Shown here: positions 1 through 8,239 of the stretch, one piece after another | Layout: each line of letters starts with the position of its first letter | Numbering within the stretch: the first letter of the stretch is position 1 | Source: Pilaira anomala | Taxonomy: Eukaryota; Mucoromycota; Mucoromycetes; Mucorales; Mucoraceae | DNA length: 15,625 nt | Reading direction: 5' to 3' | Assembly (NCBI GenBank): GCA_025716855.1 | Contig: JAIXMQ010000184.1 | Coordinates: 1-15,625 of the forward strand | The notes under the pieces: model-generated | The model's input: only the letters and a program-made list of their open reading frames with translations | Told to the model about the DNA's origin: nothing | Databases searched by the model: none | Program-made: the position numbers and the translations under genes

Positions 1-586
1 AGAAAGAGAGAGAGAAAAAATTTGATTTTTGAAAAAAAAAATGAATTAGAAAAAAAAACTTACTCTTCATTTTGATTCCTGAACATCATGTTATAGAGAC
101 GACGTGTTATAGAGACCACCAAAGAGTAAAAAACCTGCTTCCGTTGATGAAAGATATATAAAAGCGTTTACTCGTGTAGAGCAATACACGTCTAACTATT
201 TAATTTTATAGCTCTTTTAAACGCTGCTCTTGTCTCAAAAGGTAACATTTACTTAAAAACTCATTTTTGAAGACAAAATTATAAACATCTTTCTATGCTT
301 TTGCTCTAGACTTTGCTTTTTTGTAAACTGTAAGTAGTTTGATTTGATTTATTCTTTAATGACAGAAATTCAACGCGTCTTTCATTAATGATATATACCA
401 GATATATATCTTTATCATTGATTACTATTTAGAGGTGTCTCCACCTTCTATCTGACATTATACATTATTTCTGATTAATAATTTATATCCCAGTATCGCA
501 AAGCTCCATCTGAATATTTCAGGAATACAAAAACGCTTAAACCCATATTTGGTCTTTTCCTCAAAAGCTTAAATTATCAACTCATA

Positions 587-611
587 AATTTATGTGTGTA
601 ACACATAAATT
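587..611. repeat. Perfect 11-bp inverted repeat with 3-nt loop
   Basis: Arms AATTTATGTGT (587-597) and ACACATAAATT (601-611) are exact reverse complements separated by GTA. It may be a hairpin in RNA, a transposon scar or chance; nothing nearby decides. Confidence 0.7.
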
Positions 612-679
612 ACTTCTCGATCCAAGACTGTCAAATCTACTGTCAAAGAACCAGACTCTTTTCCACTCTTTTATTTTAG

Positions 680-687
680 TATAAATA
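680..687 (+). promoter_or_regulatory. TATA-like box, candidate promoter of gene A leader
   Basis: TATAAATA on the + strand is followed by a pyrimidine-rich stretch (CATCCTCTTTTTTCTC), a common arrangement at fungal transcription starts. It lies about 110 bp upstream of a strong intron donor. AT-rich DNA produces such boxes by chance, so the call rests on the combination. Confidence 0.3.
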
Positions 688-791
688 CATCCTCTTTTTT
701 CTCATAAATAAAAACCTTATCTTATATTTTAAGACTTTCAACAAATCTAACGTTGCTTATTTGAACATATTTATCAATTAATAGTAAGAAG

Positions 792-931
792 GTAAGTAAT
801 CTTGATTATTTTAAATACTTTACGAATAATATTTTTATATAGCACTTAATTTTTTATCAAAAAATGAATAAAATGTGAGTAATTTCTTTGAATTCATTAG
901 CTGAATGAAGTACTAATTTTTTTTTTCATAG
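792..931 (+). other. Candidate 5'-leader intron
   Basis: The donor GTAAGT (792-797), a branch-site-like TACTAAT (911-917) and a T-rich acceptor ending CATAG (931) fit a 140-bp fungal intron. No ATG lies between the TATA-like box at 680 and the donor, so it would be an untranslated-leader intron. It could belong to gene A or to a non-coding transcript. Confidence 0.35.
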
Positions 932-1352
932 CTTTACTTGCTATTCTATCTGCCAAATCCTTGTGCTTTCTGATCTTGGCCTGAAAGACTTAAAGTTTTT
1001 TTTTTTTTTGCGATCTGTCTTTGCTGACGTAGCAACTTGCCATTTCTTCTGAAAAATAAACTACGTTTTCTGAATATTTTCTATTTATTTATTTATGAAG
1101 GAAGGTAAACAAACAAATTTTTGAATCCCAATAAGGCGATTTTATCCCTGGGTAACATAGATTACTCTTTTGAAAAAAAAGTAAATAAAAACGTAGACTT
1201 CTCCTATGGTTGTGTAGTGAACAAGAGGGAAGAAGATATTTTCATCCTTAATAGTAGTAAATATATATTTGTCCAAAAAAAAAATTAATTGACTATTTAA
1301 TATATATAGATATTATTACTGAATTTCGTAGATCAGTCAGTCATTTATAGTA

Positions 1353-1515
1353 CCCGCTCTATATAAGGCCGTAAAAAATTTCAGTCTTTTGCGGCCTTAA
1401 ATCGTGTCATGGCCTTATTTATGCCTTGAAAAAAGTTAAAATAGGCAAAATATTCAGGAAATTGCGGCCGTAAATCGGAAATGGCCTTAAATCGAACGGC
1501 CTTAAATAGAGCGGG
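1353..1515. mobile_element. MITE, pogo/Tc1-mariner-like, 163 bp
   Basis: The ends are terminal inverted repeats of 20 bp with one mismatch: CCCGCTCTATATAAGGCCGT at 1353-1372 and its near reverse complement at 1496-1515. TA dinucleotides at 1351-1352 and 1516-1517 flank it as target duplication. The interior repeats the motif GGCCTTAAATCG and variants several times in subterminal positions. It has no coding capacity. The TA duplication points to mobilisation by a Tc1/mariner/pogo-type transposase. Its right end is 10 bp before the ATG of gene A. Confidence 0.8.
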
Positions 1516-1525
1516 TACGGTAGAT

Positions 1526-2536
1526 ATGACTGCCCAAGCGGATAAATTTATAGAATTTCTTCACGGTTTTGAAAAAGAGACAGGTATAACTCTTACCAAA
1601 GAGGCTGGTTTTTGTGAAATTAAGCCTTCAGTATCTGAAGGTGGTTTCCCTCCTCCTGCAGCTACGACTCCTTCTGCTGCCACCATTTCTCCTGCTGCCA
1701 GTACTGCTGCCACCACTACTCCTCCTGTTGCTCATCACTCCTCCTACTGCTACCACCACTCCTCCTATTGCTCCCACACCCGCTGCCACTACTCCTCCTC
1801 CTAGTATGGATGAGCAAAACATGTATGCGAATATCAATGTATATAATACGCGGCCTACAGTTAACAAGAAGCTTAGCTGTTCAGAGCAGTTTTATGAAAC
1901 TGTGTCTGTAAAAATAATGTATCCTTTAAAAAATATGATTTATTTGATGACTACAGAGGGTTTAGATGAGAAAATGGCTAGATCACTCGACAACCTATAC
2001 AGCCAAGATATCTTGTATATCTTCCCAACGCTGGATAAATATCTTAAAAACACTGTAGTGTAGATGAGCTTGGATTAGAACATTTGCAATATCCAGTACT
2101 TCTAGCAAATACTTTCGAGGTAAGATATTGTTGGTATCATGTATTAATAAAATACTAATATATATATATATAATTTTTTTTTTAGGAAAATCGAATTCAC
2201 ATAGCTCGAAGTGTTATTCGGGGAACAAATTTCAAGCGTTTTAACTTGATGTTTCCACCTGTTGAAAATGTGGCGAAACACTTTGGTGATCTTATTAATG
2301 CCCATAGACATAGAATCAATGACGTAAATGTTCGTACGGCATATCTTTATGTTATGAATGATTTGATCAATGAAGGAAGAAGTGAAGAAGTGGAAGCTTT
2401 TCATACGTTGTTATGGAAAACATTTTGTGAGATGTTATATTGCTTTCCATATATTGGAGAAGATAGGAAGTGGAAACAAGCAAATCTGAAAGGAGATATA
2501 GTTTCGAGACTCTACTTTGCCGGAATTCAAAAATAA
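1526..2536 (+). CDS. Gene A: unknown protein with C-terminal domain shared with gene C (frame broken)
   Basis: Not a family I recognise. Exon 1 runs 1526-2119 and exon 2 2186-2536 (117 codons including TAA), joined by a 66-bp intron (GTAAGA donor, T-rich AG acceptor) in phase 0. The ATG at 1526 is chosen because the in-frame ATG at 1481 lies inside the MITE. The protein begins MTAQADKFIEFLHGFEKETG, passes through a Pro/Thr/Ala-rich linker (about 1650-1800), then a hydrophilic helical-looking region, then the C-terminal domain with RTAYLYVMNDLINEG and a KWK motif. The frame shifts by one base near 1725-1740 in the linker, and back near 2047-2060. The second shift could instead be a 44-bp intron (2015-2058). 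The last exon aligns along its whole length with gene C. It is either a gene with an indel (real or assembly error) or a recent pseudogene. Confidence 0.6.
2120..2185 (+). other. Intron of gene A, conserved position with gene C
   Basis: 66 bp, begins GTAAGATATTG and ends in a run of T then AG, with a short TA repeat inside. It separates ...NTFE from ENRIHIA in phase 0. Gene C has an acceptor at the equivalent codon, which supports both intron calls. Confidence 0.75.
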
Positions 2537-3403
2537 ATTTATCATTTGAATTTTAAATATTAGATTTTATAAAGAAAGTTTTTACTATAGTTTATTAATA
2601 ACCGATTCAAATATATAAAAACTAATTCAAAAATAAATTTCAGGTAGTTGGAAAAAGCCCATTTTTTTTTCTTCATAATAGATTCTTGAATTGAATTTTT
2701 TTTTCTTATAAGTAATACAAATGTTATGAAATTTAAAAATACAATGAATAAAAATGGAACAACCTAAACTTTATTTGAATCCAATATCGTGTCACTAGCA
2801 ATGTCTGTGCTTTATACAAAGATAAAAATATAACAATGTCTGTGCTTTGTATAAACATAAAAATATAACAATGTCTGTGCATTGTATAGAAATAAAATAG
2901 TTTATATGTTGCAAGTGTATTAAAGAAAGGTAGGTGATATATAAAATAATAATCTTTAAAAAACTTTTTATTTAAAATGAAAATACAAAAGAAAAGTTTG
3001 TTCCCGCTATCTCCCCTACCACCCCCTTTTTTTATATTACACCAGATATCTTAAAATGAAAATGTATTGATTTTAAGGGGTTCATTATTATAAAATTAGG
3101 TTTTTTTTTATTTTATTCATTGTATATATTTACAATGTTTCAACACAATATTCAATAGAAACATTATTAGCCACTGCTATTTTATTTTAAAAGCATCATC
3201 AACAAACAGGTAAACTCAAAAATTATTCTCATTTTATCACATTACTATTGGAGATAAAATGTGTAATTGATACTTTGTGTGATGTGAAACTGATTTATCT
3301 TCTTGATGTGTACAACTAGGAGTTGATAATAACTTTTAATAAGAGATAAAATTATATTGAAGGATTCCTCTTTCTTTCTTTTATTTATTGTATGTATAAA
3401 AAA
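2537..3403. other. Intergenic DNA between genes A and B
   Basis: AT-rich and without a coding frame. Its only clear structure is a 35-bp tandem repeat (2799-2900) and a C-rich tract near 3013-3028. A CT-rich stretch just before gene B (3366-3383) may belong to its promoter or leader. Confidence 0.6.
2799..2900. repeat. 35-bp tandem repeat, about three copies
   Basis: Copies start at 2799, 2834 and 2869, each with CAATGTCTGTGC followed by a TATA-rich half ending near ATAAAAATATAA. The first two differ at a few positions; the third is more diverged and shorter. A minisatellite between genes A and B, with no sign of coding. Confidence 0.85.
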
Positions 3404-4212
3404 ATGTCTCACCAAGCACCACCTGCAGCAGTATTAGCGAACCAAGATAATATTTGCGCTTTCAACCCAGTGATGCAGGTAGTATATACAATTCAATCGT
3501 TTAAAAATATATAGATACACTAATATTTTATTTATGTATCGGGTACGTCTAAAGCTTTTTTTTAGTATCAAGCCTGTAAATCGTCTAGTAAATTTTTATA
3601 AATATTATGAAAGGAAAACAGATGAAGTTGAAAAAGTTGTAATCGAAGGATTACAATATGAAACAAACAACAAATCACAAACAGAATGTAAATAAAACAA
3701 ACAAGAATAGATGTATTTGTACTTACATTTACTCTTTTAGTTATCAAAATGGTCCGTGATTTGTTTAAACAGCTTAGAGAAAGTAAAAACCCTGTAGACT
3801 CAAACAAAGATTTAGTTAAGATTTTACTTGCAGATTCAGGCAAGTTTGGTGACCAGACCGAAATAAATCGTAAGTAAAATATAAGGATATACATTGATAT
3901 ATATATATATATATATATATATTATTTTTTTTTAATTTAAAAAGAACCATTATAGAATATTATCAGCAAATGATATTCAAGTTGAGATTATTTGTAAACC
4001 CTACCAGTCCCAATTCTTCTGGAGTTGAACAAAAAGATATGATAAGAGATTTGTTTGGTATACACTTAAAAGTGACAATGTACAACTTAGATGGTTTAGC
4101 AAGACAAGAAGTTTTTTCAGAAATAAGTTATTTAAGCCCATTTAGAACTTATGACACCTTGGAGAAAATTCTAGACAACAATTTCTTTAACTACAATATA
4201 GATAAAAAGTAG
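3404..4212 (+). CDS. Gene B: four-exon hypothetical protein, about 191 aa
   Basis: Not recognised. Exons: 3404-3478, 3573-3687, 3741-3869, 3956-4212; the summed length (576 nt) is a multiple of three and reads open to TAG. Introns begin GTAGTA, GTAAAT and GTAAGT and end in AG. The first acceptor is taken at 3572 rather than the T-tract AG at 3565, because only 3572 keeps the frame open. The ATG at 3404 has A at -3; an in-frame ATG at 3392 would add MYKK. The protein starts MSHQAPPAAVLANQDNICAF, has a charged lysine/glutamate-rich middle and ends DNNFFNYNIDKK. No signal peptide, membrane segment or catalytic motif is visible. The smooth splicing and lack of stops suggest a functional gene. It lies between the two paralogues A and C. 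Confidence 0.65.
3870..3955 (+). other. Third intron of gene B, with (AT)n microsatellite
   Basis: 86 bp with a canonical GTAAGT donor. It contains an alternating AT tract of about 25 bp (near 3897-3921) and a T-rich acceptor region ending TATAG. The microsatellite should vary in length between strains. Confidence 0.7.
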
Positions 4213-4447
4213 GGCTCTTGATTTTTAAGGGTTAAATAATTTGATGGGGAGCACGTGACGTAAGTAAATCAATGAAAAAAAAATTTTTTTTTTTTGGCAT
4301 CAAATCAATATGTTTCTGAAATTAAACTAGATAAAGAGACTGTAACTGTTTAATATTAAAACATATAGGCTTAAATATAGAAAGCTTGTATAAATGTAGC
4401 TGTAAAACATTTAATTTCAGAAACCGGGGGGATTTTTTTGGGAAAAC
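4213..4447. other. Spacer between gene B and the fold-back element
   Basis: No gene. It contains overlapping CACGTG (4252-4257) and TGACGTAA (4256-4263), which match bHLH and bZIP binding cores, but they lie downstream of gene B and could be chance. A G-run near 4425-4431 precedes the transposon. Confidence 0.5.
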
Positions 4448-4451
4448 TTAA

Positions 4452-5432
4452 ATGTCACCCACTAAATTTCCTTTTTCGGATTAATTGTCACCCACCATTT
4501 TGTATTTTTTTTTCAGAGCACCCAGTTTTTAAAAGAAATAAAAAAAAAATAAAAAGCTGCAAATTCATCGCTTTTTTTTTTTTCTGTTGTCACCCACTTC
4601 TTGTTTTTTGGGCAAAATATTCTAACCAAAACCTACTTTTTTTTTTTTTTTTTTTTTTTGACGTTTTTGACAGAAAAAATTTTTTTTTCTTCAAGCACTT
4701 AAAGATTATCAATTACTCAAAACAAAACTAAAATTATCATAATACGATTGTTAGGTGATAGGTACGACGATCAAAGATAATATAGCTTGAGCTAGTTAAT
4801 AATCTATGATATACACTGCATGTAACCTCTCGTTGCTTTAATAAGATCTCTATACGCAATCTTTTATTTTTTTTTTGGTTTATGTATATGTATCGTCTTC
4901 TATAAGATAATTATTTTTAAATTAAAATTGACTTATGTATAAAGAGAAAAGAAAAGAGAAGAATTATACAATCTACTAGGGAGCATGTGTTCCTTCACGT
5001 TTGATCTTAAACGGAGTATAACTTTTCAAGTCAGCCTTAATTATGTCAACCTTAATTATTACTTAAACATCATTGAATTAAAATGATAAAGATAACCTCG
5101 AACTTCCTTTTATCAATTCGCTCAGAAGATATAAAAAATATGATTATCTTAAGTATTTCGAACTTTAATTTTTTTTAAAAAAAAGTTTCAAAATGGCAAA
5201 AAAAAAAAAAGGTCATAGTAAAAAAGTCCAATTTTGAAAAGTGGGTTTTGGGTAAAACTTTTGCTTAAAAAATAAAAAGTGGGTGACAACAGAAAAAAAA
5301 AAAAAAAAAGCGATGAATTTGCAGCTTTTTATTTTTTTTTTTATTTTTTTTTAAAAACTGGGTGCTCTGAAAAAAAAAATACAAAATGGTGGGTGACAAT
5401 TAATCCGAAAAAGGAAATTTAGTGGGTGACAT
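4452..5432. mobile_element. Non-autonomous fold-back transposon, 981 bp, long terminal inverted repeats
   Basis: The left arm (about 4452-4640) and right arm (about 5245-5432) are near-identical reverse complements over roughly 200 bp, differing mainly in lengths of A/T runs. Both ends read ATGTCACCCACTAAATTTCC. TTAA stands outside each end (4448-4451 and 5433-5436), the target of piggyBac-type transposases. Because TTAA contains TA, a Tc1-type TA duplication with the end one base further out fits equally well. Each arm carries three GTCACCCAC motifs plus one AGCACCCAG in one orientation, likely transposase-binding repeats. The middle (about 4640-5245) is AT-rich with no open frame, so movement would depend on a transposase made elsewhere. 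Confidence 0.85.
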
Positions 5433-5436
5433 TTAA

Positions 5437-5475
5437 TGGCTCTCATTTTTTTTGCCTTTTCTTTAACATTCTGCC

Positions 5476-5516
<41 letters not shown>

Positions 5517-5813
5517 TTGTTCTGAATGTGAATTAATGAAAAAAGAACCTCATTTTTTAAGTTTTTTATAAGATATAGTAGAAACTGGTACCTCTAGCGT
5601 ATCAGTATCGCCTGTTTATTTAATAAATGCATAGAGCGCGGGTTGAAAAATGATTCAGTAATTAAAAATCTTCGATAGGAAATTAAATATCTGTGCTTCG
5701 AAAATAAATGTCTAACAGCAGTATCAGTAACTATGTCTCTGGCCATAGTGTATATATAAAATGTATATTTACCTGACTTTGAAACAAAATCATCACTCTC
5801 GATACCTCTTGTT
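5437..5813. other. Spacer with 36-nt poly-T tract, downstream of gene C
   Basis: An uninterrupted run of 36 T lies at 5478-5513. The rest is AT-rich. An 83-codon minus-strand frame here overlaps the end of gene C, but nothing supports it as a gene. No remnant of gene A's downstream sequence was recognised. Confidence 0.5.
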
Positions 5814-6167
5814 TTAAGTAAAAAATAACCTGATATTATTACCACGATGCGGGATCTTACTAACTTTCCATTTCAAGGTACCGTCTAATTCTTGGACATA
5901 GGATACATATTTTATTAGAGTATTCAATTCATGAAGAGTCAATTCATGAAAGTCTTTTGCTATTTTTTGAGTCTGTTCATCCCCTTGCATCATATTTGCC
6001 ATAACATACATATACGCTTGTCTTACATATACCAACTTCGCATTCTTTAAGCTATTTAGAGTAGCTGAAAACTTTTCACCTATTTCTATAGTAGGTTCTG
6101 GAAATGCAGTGCACACAACCCTGTTATATGTAGAATCTTGTCCTTTTGCCAAATAGACTTTTTCTGA
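5814..6167 (-). pseudogene. Gene C: last exon of a paralogue of gene A, 5' part missing
   Basis: An acceptor (TATAG) ends at 6168 and the exon reads 118 codons in phase 0 to TAA at 5814-5816. It aligns without large gaps to exon 2 of gene A (117 codons): SEKVYLAKG against ENRIHIARS at the start, RQAYMYVMANMM against RTAYLYVMNDLI, a shared KWK, and RLFF against RLYF at the end. The exon has no ATG near its start and no believable exon 1 upstream. Upstream lie a short duplicated segment and the Harbinger transposase, so the 5' part was probably separated or lost by insertion. The exon itself is intact, with no stop or frameshift. The function of the family is unknown. If exon 1 lies beyond the transposons it could be a split gene rather than a dead one. 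Confidence 0.65.
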
Positions 6168-6213
6168 CTATATTGTAAAATAAAAAAATCAGTCTAATTT
6201 CTATACATTGGAC

Positions 6214-6323
6214 GACTTCCAAAATTCATGTTTAAACCAAATCTAGGGATAGTTACACTAATCCCCCCAAGTGACCACTCCGACGTTTACTCATAAGTAA
6301 AAAAAAGGACTTCCAAAATTCAT
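6214..6323. repeat. 16-bp direct repeat enclosing a 78-bp segment
   Basis: GACTTCCAAAATTCAT occurs at 6214-6229 and 6308-6323. The enclosed segment is more GC-rich than its surroundings (AATCCCCCCAAGTGACCACT near its middle) and carries a near-palindrome TTACTCATAAGTAA. It may be a small insertion with duplicated target or a local duplication, sitting between gene C's exon and the Harbinger transposase. Confidence 0.7.
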
Positions 6324-6369
6324 ACTTGTTAGAATAAAAAAAAATTATATAAAAATAAAAGAAAAACGC

Positions 6370-7572
6370 TTAGAAGAGCATATTGCTGTTCGTTTGCTGC
6401 CATTTATTGTAATATACAGTTCTAATTTGGTTCATACTTAAAGTACGAACCCGAAAGTTATGTAATCTAAAAATTACACAAAGAATGAGGTTTCGCTCAT
6501 TTTTATCAGCAGGAAGGTTCAGATGAAGCCTACCAAAAGCTGCCTGAATAGAACGCATACCACATTCTGCAGCTTGTCTATGCTTGGTTATAATGGCAAA
6601 CTTCCTTCTGTTTTCTGGGGTATTAAGTGGACTATTCTGTTTGGGTACCTCGAATACCTTGTCAGCAAAGGTAGCTTGACATGGGAAAGCAGAATCCGCC
6701 AAGAGTTTGTACGGGGAAGGACAAAAAGGAGAAGAGAGAGCAAACTGGTACAGTGGAATTGATATTCTTGCATCATGCCAAGATCCCGGACAGTTACCTC
6801 TATTCAAAGAAATCGGATACTATTTAAACCATTTATTTAACCTAAAAAATACTTACGAGACAAAGCAAATGCATCCATCAGGTGTGAATACTATTACTTG
6901 AGAGCAAAAGCATCCAGACAACCAACCATTATAATAGGCATTTTGCTCGAAAAAATCAGAAGGCTCATCTATCTTTAGGTTCGAACCATCAACAAATCCA
7001 AACACACCATTTAGTACTTCTCTTTTGTAGTCACTTGATGTGTTGTTTAATATCATTTGGTTGAATGTTTCCATTTCATTGACATTTGGCCATCTGATTT
7101 CCCATCTACAATCATTCGAGGTATTTTTAAACACTCGGTCCAAAGTAAGCAAAGCCATTCTTTTCGATCTACTGACAGTTGCTGCAGGAACACCAAAGAT
7201 CAAACACAATGTTTCTTGTCTCATTGTTCCATGGATATACATAAGTCCAAGAGCCAGAACCATCTAAATGCTGAGAGCACGACTACGCCCACGCTTGCGT
7301 CTCACAGGATAGACCTTTTTAAACTCTTTGAGGAGTTGATCAAATGCACAAGTATCAAGGCCTAAATGACATATATAGGCATCATCATCCCGTCCGCTAA
7401 GAAGTTTATAAGCTGCAGACTCACGAGGAGTGTGCAAGTTATTTGAACGTGTGTAGATTCTACGAGATTTTCTACGAGAGCCTTCATAAATCGACATAAA
7501 AATGAGTACTTGAGGAAGAATCACCAAAAAGTACAGACAAAGTTCCTTGAGCATTACGTTGTTGTTGTTCAT
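6370..7572 (-). pseudogene. PIF/Harbinger-type transposase (DDE_Tnp_4-like), one intron, one amber stop
   Basis: Cut-and-paste DNA transposase. Coding parts are 7572-6857 and 6799-6370, joined across a 57-bp intron (GTAAGT donor, AATAG acceptor) so that CFVS continues into GNCPGSWHDARIS, the usual Harbinger context. The total is 382 codons including TAA, close to family length. Catalytic residues are visible: Asp in GFVDGSNLKI, Asp in LLADSAF and Glu in QAAECGMRSIQ. A helix-turn-helix-like stretch (MRQETLCLIFGVPAATVSRS) lies before the core. Codon 103 is an in-frame TAG (7264-7266) in otherwise conserved sequence, which would cut the protein before the catalytic core. The Myb/SANT-type second ORF of many Harbinger elements is not seen, and no terminal inverted repeats could be matched. 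A recently inactivated copy, or a sequencing error at one base. Confidence 0.85.
6800..6856 (-). other. Intron in Harbinger transposase
   Basis: 57 bp on the minus strand, GTAAGT to TTGAATAG. The phase is 2, and joining restores the conserved PGSWHD region. Two other AG sites inside give stops, so the distal one is chosen. Confidence 0.75.
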
Positions 7573-7741
7573 TTTTTTATTAAATAATATGGGAATCGAA
7601 AAGAGATGTATGTGACAATTGGTAAATTTATTTATTTATTGTTTATTTGGTAATAAAATGTAAGAAAGACAAGAAAAGAAATGAGCCTCTTTGTGATCCT
7701 TTATTTTAATGGAGAGTAATTCATAGTAAAAATTAGTGTTC

Positions 7742-7749
7742 CTTTTATA
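7742..7749 (-). promoter_or_regulatory. TATA-like box upstream of Harbinger transposase
   Basis: TATAAAAG on the minus strand, about 170 bp before the transposase ATG at 7572. Position and sequence suit a core promoter; it could equally belong to an LTR. Confidence 0.3.
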
Positions 7750-7788
7750 CCAAATTATCATTTTAATAACAGACATCGTTCTTTCAAT

Positions 7789-7815
7789 ATAGTTCTACCG
7801 TAGCGGGAGAACTAT
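7789..7815. repeat. 27-bp hyphenated palindrome
   Basis: ATAGTTCT (7789-7796) and AGAACTAT (7808-7815) are exact inverted arms, extended inward by CCG/CGG after one mismatch, around a TAG centre. It is GC-richer than its surroundings. Possible transposon end or protein-binding site. Confidence 0.65.
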
Positions 7816-8239
7816 AAGGATTTGTCAAGATATTTATTGGTGAAACCTGAGTTACTGCATAAAGATATATATCACCTTAAATGCCTGTCACTAAGGACTA
7901 CTGTTAATAATAATTTATAGTGATCCGCTGTGATAGGTAGAGAAGGTAAAGTATCAACTAAAGTAGTCATGATTCGAATAATAAGGACTTGAATGTGTCA
8001 CTTAATATACCAATGTTATAATATATCGTGTATATTATAACTATGAACTATATAAGATGTAATTGTATTCTGTTTAATTATAGGAGTAAATACGACATTG
8101 CCCCCTACCAGAATAGAATACGTCTTATAGAGACAATTAGTTTTGAACAAATAACGAAAGGGAATAAAAAAAATATTGAGTGCAACACCTGGATAAGAAG
8201 TGAAGCAACACAAAAAAAAAAAATTGCACCTGAAGTGAA

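Larger units (their letters stand above)
1..1352. other. AT-rich non-coding stretch upstream of gene A
   Basis: No open frame of useful length on either strand and no RNA gene recognised. It holds homopolymer A and T runs, a 12-bp direct repeat (TGTTATAGAGAC at 89-100 and 105-116), a short palindrome AGATATATATCT near 400, a hairpin at 587-611, a TATA-like box at 680 and an intron-like segment at 792-931. The last two may belong to the promoter and leader of gene A, but no transcript evidence is available. Confidence 0.6.
7573..8239. other. Non-coding DNA between Harbinger transposase and gypsy pol
   Basis: No gene seen. It holds a TATA-like box on the minus strand (7742-7749), a hyphenated palindrome (7789-7815) and a purine run on the minus strand (GGTAGGGGG, 8101-8109) followed by CAATGT. 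The purine run could be the polypurine tract of the gypsy element, with a 3' LTR starting at TG near 8097. The other LTR was not found for comparison, so the boundary stays open. Confidence 0.45.

Noticed and set aside
1614..1800. Leucine-rich stretch resembling a signal peptide or membrane segment
   Set aside because: It is the CTGCTG/CTCCTC reading of the Pro/Thr/Ala-coding repeat in another frame and begins with GTG, not ATG.
4252..4263. CACGTG overlapping TGACGTAA as a regulatory site
   Set aside because: About one CACGTG is expected in a window of this size, and it lies downstream of gene B with no promoter context.
4438..4731. 97-codon plus-strand frame in the left arm of the fold-back element
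   Set aside because: Phe/Lys-rich translation of T and A runs; the same DNA is an inverted-repeat arm.
5478..5513. Poly-T run as the poly(A) tail of an inserted retrocopy
   Set aside because: No target duplication or intronless gene copy adjoins it; long homopolymers are common throughout this window.
5594..5845. 83-codon minus-strand frame overlapping the end of gene C
   Set aside because: It has no ATG-led support or similarity, and gene C's own frame ends exactly where gene A's does, so this is read-through of non-coding DNA.
6245..7815. Terminal inverted repeats for the Harbinger element
   Set aside because: Only loose similarity (AACTAT...GATTTG) between the two sides; no convincing TIR pair or three-base duplication was found.
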